Origin: Muribaculaceae bacterium
GTDB lineage: Bacteria; Bacteroidota; Bacteroidia; Bacteroidales; Muribaculaceae
NCBI GenBank assembly: GCA_017619255.1
Contig: JAFZSS010000137.1
Coordinates: 1-14,321 of the forward strand
DNA length: 14,321 bases
Direction of reading: 5' to 3'
Positions 13,291 through 14,321 of this stretch are shown here, one piece after another. The notes beneath the pieces are model-generated. The model ran no database searches. It was not told the origin of the DNA and worked only from the letters and a program-made list of their open reading frames with translations. The first letter of the stretch is position 1. The number at the start of each line of letters is the position of its first letter. Made by a program: the position numbers and the translations under genes.

Positions 13291-13902
13291 ATGCAATACT
13301 GGATTAATCAAGATGGTGTGCAATCGGGTCCGGTGGACTTCGAGAGCCTCAAGGAAATGGCGCTGACATCGCGCGCCTATGTGTGGCACGAGGGCTTGCC
13401 CAATTGGGTGAGCATTACCCAACTGCCTGAATTGCAGGGATTGTTTGATGTGGAATCGGTGGCGGTGGCCGATGCACCGGCACGCCCCCAGGCTGCCGAG
13501 GCTCCTGTTGCCGAAGAAGCGCAAGACGCTCCTGCCAGCCACGAGCCCGAGGCTGCCACTGTAGGTCAACCTTATCAGCCCGCTCGTCCTCAAGGCAACT
13601 GGGCTGATCAGCCGGCTAACACCTCCTGGCAAGCCCAGGGTGAGGCTCAGCAGCCCGAGGCTCCCGGGCCGTGCCCTCCCACTAACCTGGTCTGGGCTAT
13701 CATCTCGACCATCTGCTGCTGTCTGCCAGCCGGTATCGTTGCCATCATCTATTCGGTTAAGGTGACCAACAAATACAACATGGGTGACTTCAAGGGGGCC
13801 GAGCGAGCCAGCGAGACAAGTGCCTGGTGGTGTATTGCCGCTATTGTCTTGGGCATCATCTCTGCGCCGCTGGTCTATCTGTTGCCGATGCTGGGCCAGT
13901 AA
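13291..13902 (+). CDS. GYF_2 - CD225 (dispanin) domain membrane protein
   Basis: The 203-residue protein has three parts. Residues 1-53 form a GYF_2 domain (MQYWINQDGVQSGPVDFESL ... YVWHEGLPNWVSITQLPEL), a small peptide-binding module. Residues 54-128 are a low-complexity Ala/Pro/Glu/Gln linker. Residues 129-203 form a CD225/dispanin domain with two membrane segments (about 133-157 and 178-200) joined by the conserved loop KYNMGDFKGAERASETS. A CCC run (142-144) sits in the first segment, where eukaryotic IFITM dispanins carry acylated cysteines; any modification here is speculative. The order puts the GYF_2 domain in the cytoplasm, tethered to the inner membrane. Function in bacteria is unknown. 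It is followed after 18 nt by the DUF2752 gene. Confidence 0.88.
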   Translation: MQYWINQDGVQSGPVDFESLKEMALTSRAYVWHEGLPNWVSITQLPELQGLFDVESVAVADAPARPQAAEAPVAEEAQDAPASHEPEAATVGQPYQPARPQGNWADQPANTSWQAQGEAQQPEAPGPCPPTNLVWAIISTICCCLPAGIVAIIYSVKVTNKYNMGDFKGAERASETSAWWCIAAIVLGIISAPLVYLLPMLGQ

Positions 13903-13920
13903 TCCTCATCAGCTAAAGAT

Positions 13921-14295
13921 ATGCGCCGCTCGCTCATTCTGGTGATTGCCATCGCCCTGCTGTTGGTCTTCTGTTTTATCTACTATGCATTGGACCCGTC
14001 AACGAGCGAAGTGTTCCCGCAGTGCTATTTTCTGTCACTCACGGGGTATAAGTGTCCGGGCTGTGGCACCCAGCGTGCCATTCATGCGTTGCTGCATGGC
14101 GATGTGGCCGGGGCCTTCAGGTATAATGCGTTGCTGGTGATTGCCATCCCGTGGATTGCGTTCTGTCTGTTTGTCGAGAGCCGTCGCACCCGCAGTCCGC
14201 GCCTGTATGCCCGCTTCAATCCCGAGCTGCTCATGTTGCTGTTCCTGGCATTGGTGCTCATGTGGTGGCTGCTGCGCAACATCTTTAACTGGTAA
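13921..14295 (+). CDS. DUF2752 domain small membrane protein
   Basis: The 124-residue protein has an N-terminal membrane helix (about 4-24), the DUF2752 core and two further hydrophobic segments (about 70-86, 102-120). The core reads ALDPSTSEVFPQC, then LTGYKCPGCGTQRAIHALLH and GDVAGAFRYNALLV; the CPGCGTQR motif with two close cysteines and a downstream Asn-rich strand is diagnostic. The cysteine pair could bind metal or be redox-active, but the role is unknown. Its 18-nt distance from the GYF_2-CD225 gene and the lack of a promoter between them indicate one operon. No terminator is visible before the window ends. Confidence 0.88.
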   Translation: MRRSLILVIAIALLLVFCFIYYALDPSTSEVFPQCYFLSLTGYKCPGCGTQRAIHALLHGDVAGAFRYNALLVIAIPWIAFCLFVESRRTRSPRLYARFNPELLMLLFLALVLMWWLLRNIFNW

Positions 14296-14321
14296 ATCAA
14301 ACAAATCCGGGACGCCACAAA

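Noticed and set aside
1-14321. Mobile element, tRNA, rRNA or CRISPR content
   Set aside because: No transposase, integrase, terminal inverted repeats, cloverleaf, rRNA or repeat-spacer array was seen on either strand.

Overview
The window looks like a chromosomal segment of a gut-type Bacteroidales bacterium, possibly Muribaculaceae or a Prevotella-like relative. That placement is an inference from protein families (DUF4836, DUF4271, GH89 NAGLU, a glycine-lipid type acyltransferase pair, GYF_2-CD225 with DUF2752), from Bacteroidetes-type promoters (-7 box TAnnTTTG with a TTTG-like -33 box about 20 nt upstream), and from mostly weak Shine-Dalgarno signals. I see no tRNA, rRNA, CRISPR array, insertion sequence, integrase or phage gene, so this is ordinary chromosome rather than a mobile island.

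Layout. (1) 1-917, minus strand: an O-acyltransferase followed after 8 nt by the start of an N-acyltransferase that runs off the window. Together they form an aminolipid (glycine/ornithine lipid) synthesis pair. (2) 1081-2559, plus: a large polytopic membrane protein, divergent from the lipid pair, with its own clear promoter. (3) 2560-2815: a gene-free stretch with stacked short tandem repeats and a cluster of CCGATT/AATCGG sites. (4) 2816-5982, plus: three separately transcribed envelope proteins (a beta-barrel outer-membrane protein, a tyrosine-rich lipoprotein, a DUF4836 lipoprotein with a long leader). A strong hairpin and a second stacked-repeat patch follow. (5) 9868 down to 6145, minus: a compact housekeeping cluster LOG - DUF4271 - HemD-like - (terminator) - rnpA - yidD - tatD, with 8-9 nt gaps in the first half and 4-nt ATGA overlaps in the second. 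(6) 12146 down to 9924, minus: a secreted GH89 alpha-N-acetylglucosaminidase. (7) 12333-13187, plus: an outer-membrane phospholipase A with all catalytic residues, divergent from GH89. (8) 13291-14295, plus: a GYF_2-CD225 membrane protein followed by a DUF2752 protein.

How the genes fit together. Most of the window concerns the cell envelope: aminolipid acyltransferases, an outer-membrane phospholipase, YidD (membrane protein insertion), beta-barrel and lipoproteins, and a secreted host-glycan hydrolase. The items most worth following are the stacked tandem repeats of changing period in two intergenic regions, the histone-H1-like Lys/Ala tail on the HemD-like protein, the RnpA with an altered RNR motif, the GYF_2-CD225/DUF2752 pair, and the CCGATT site cluster in front of the beta-barrel gene. 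No convincing wholly new multi-gene system was found.
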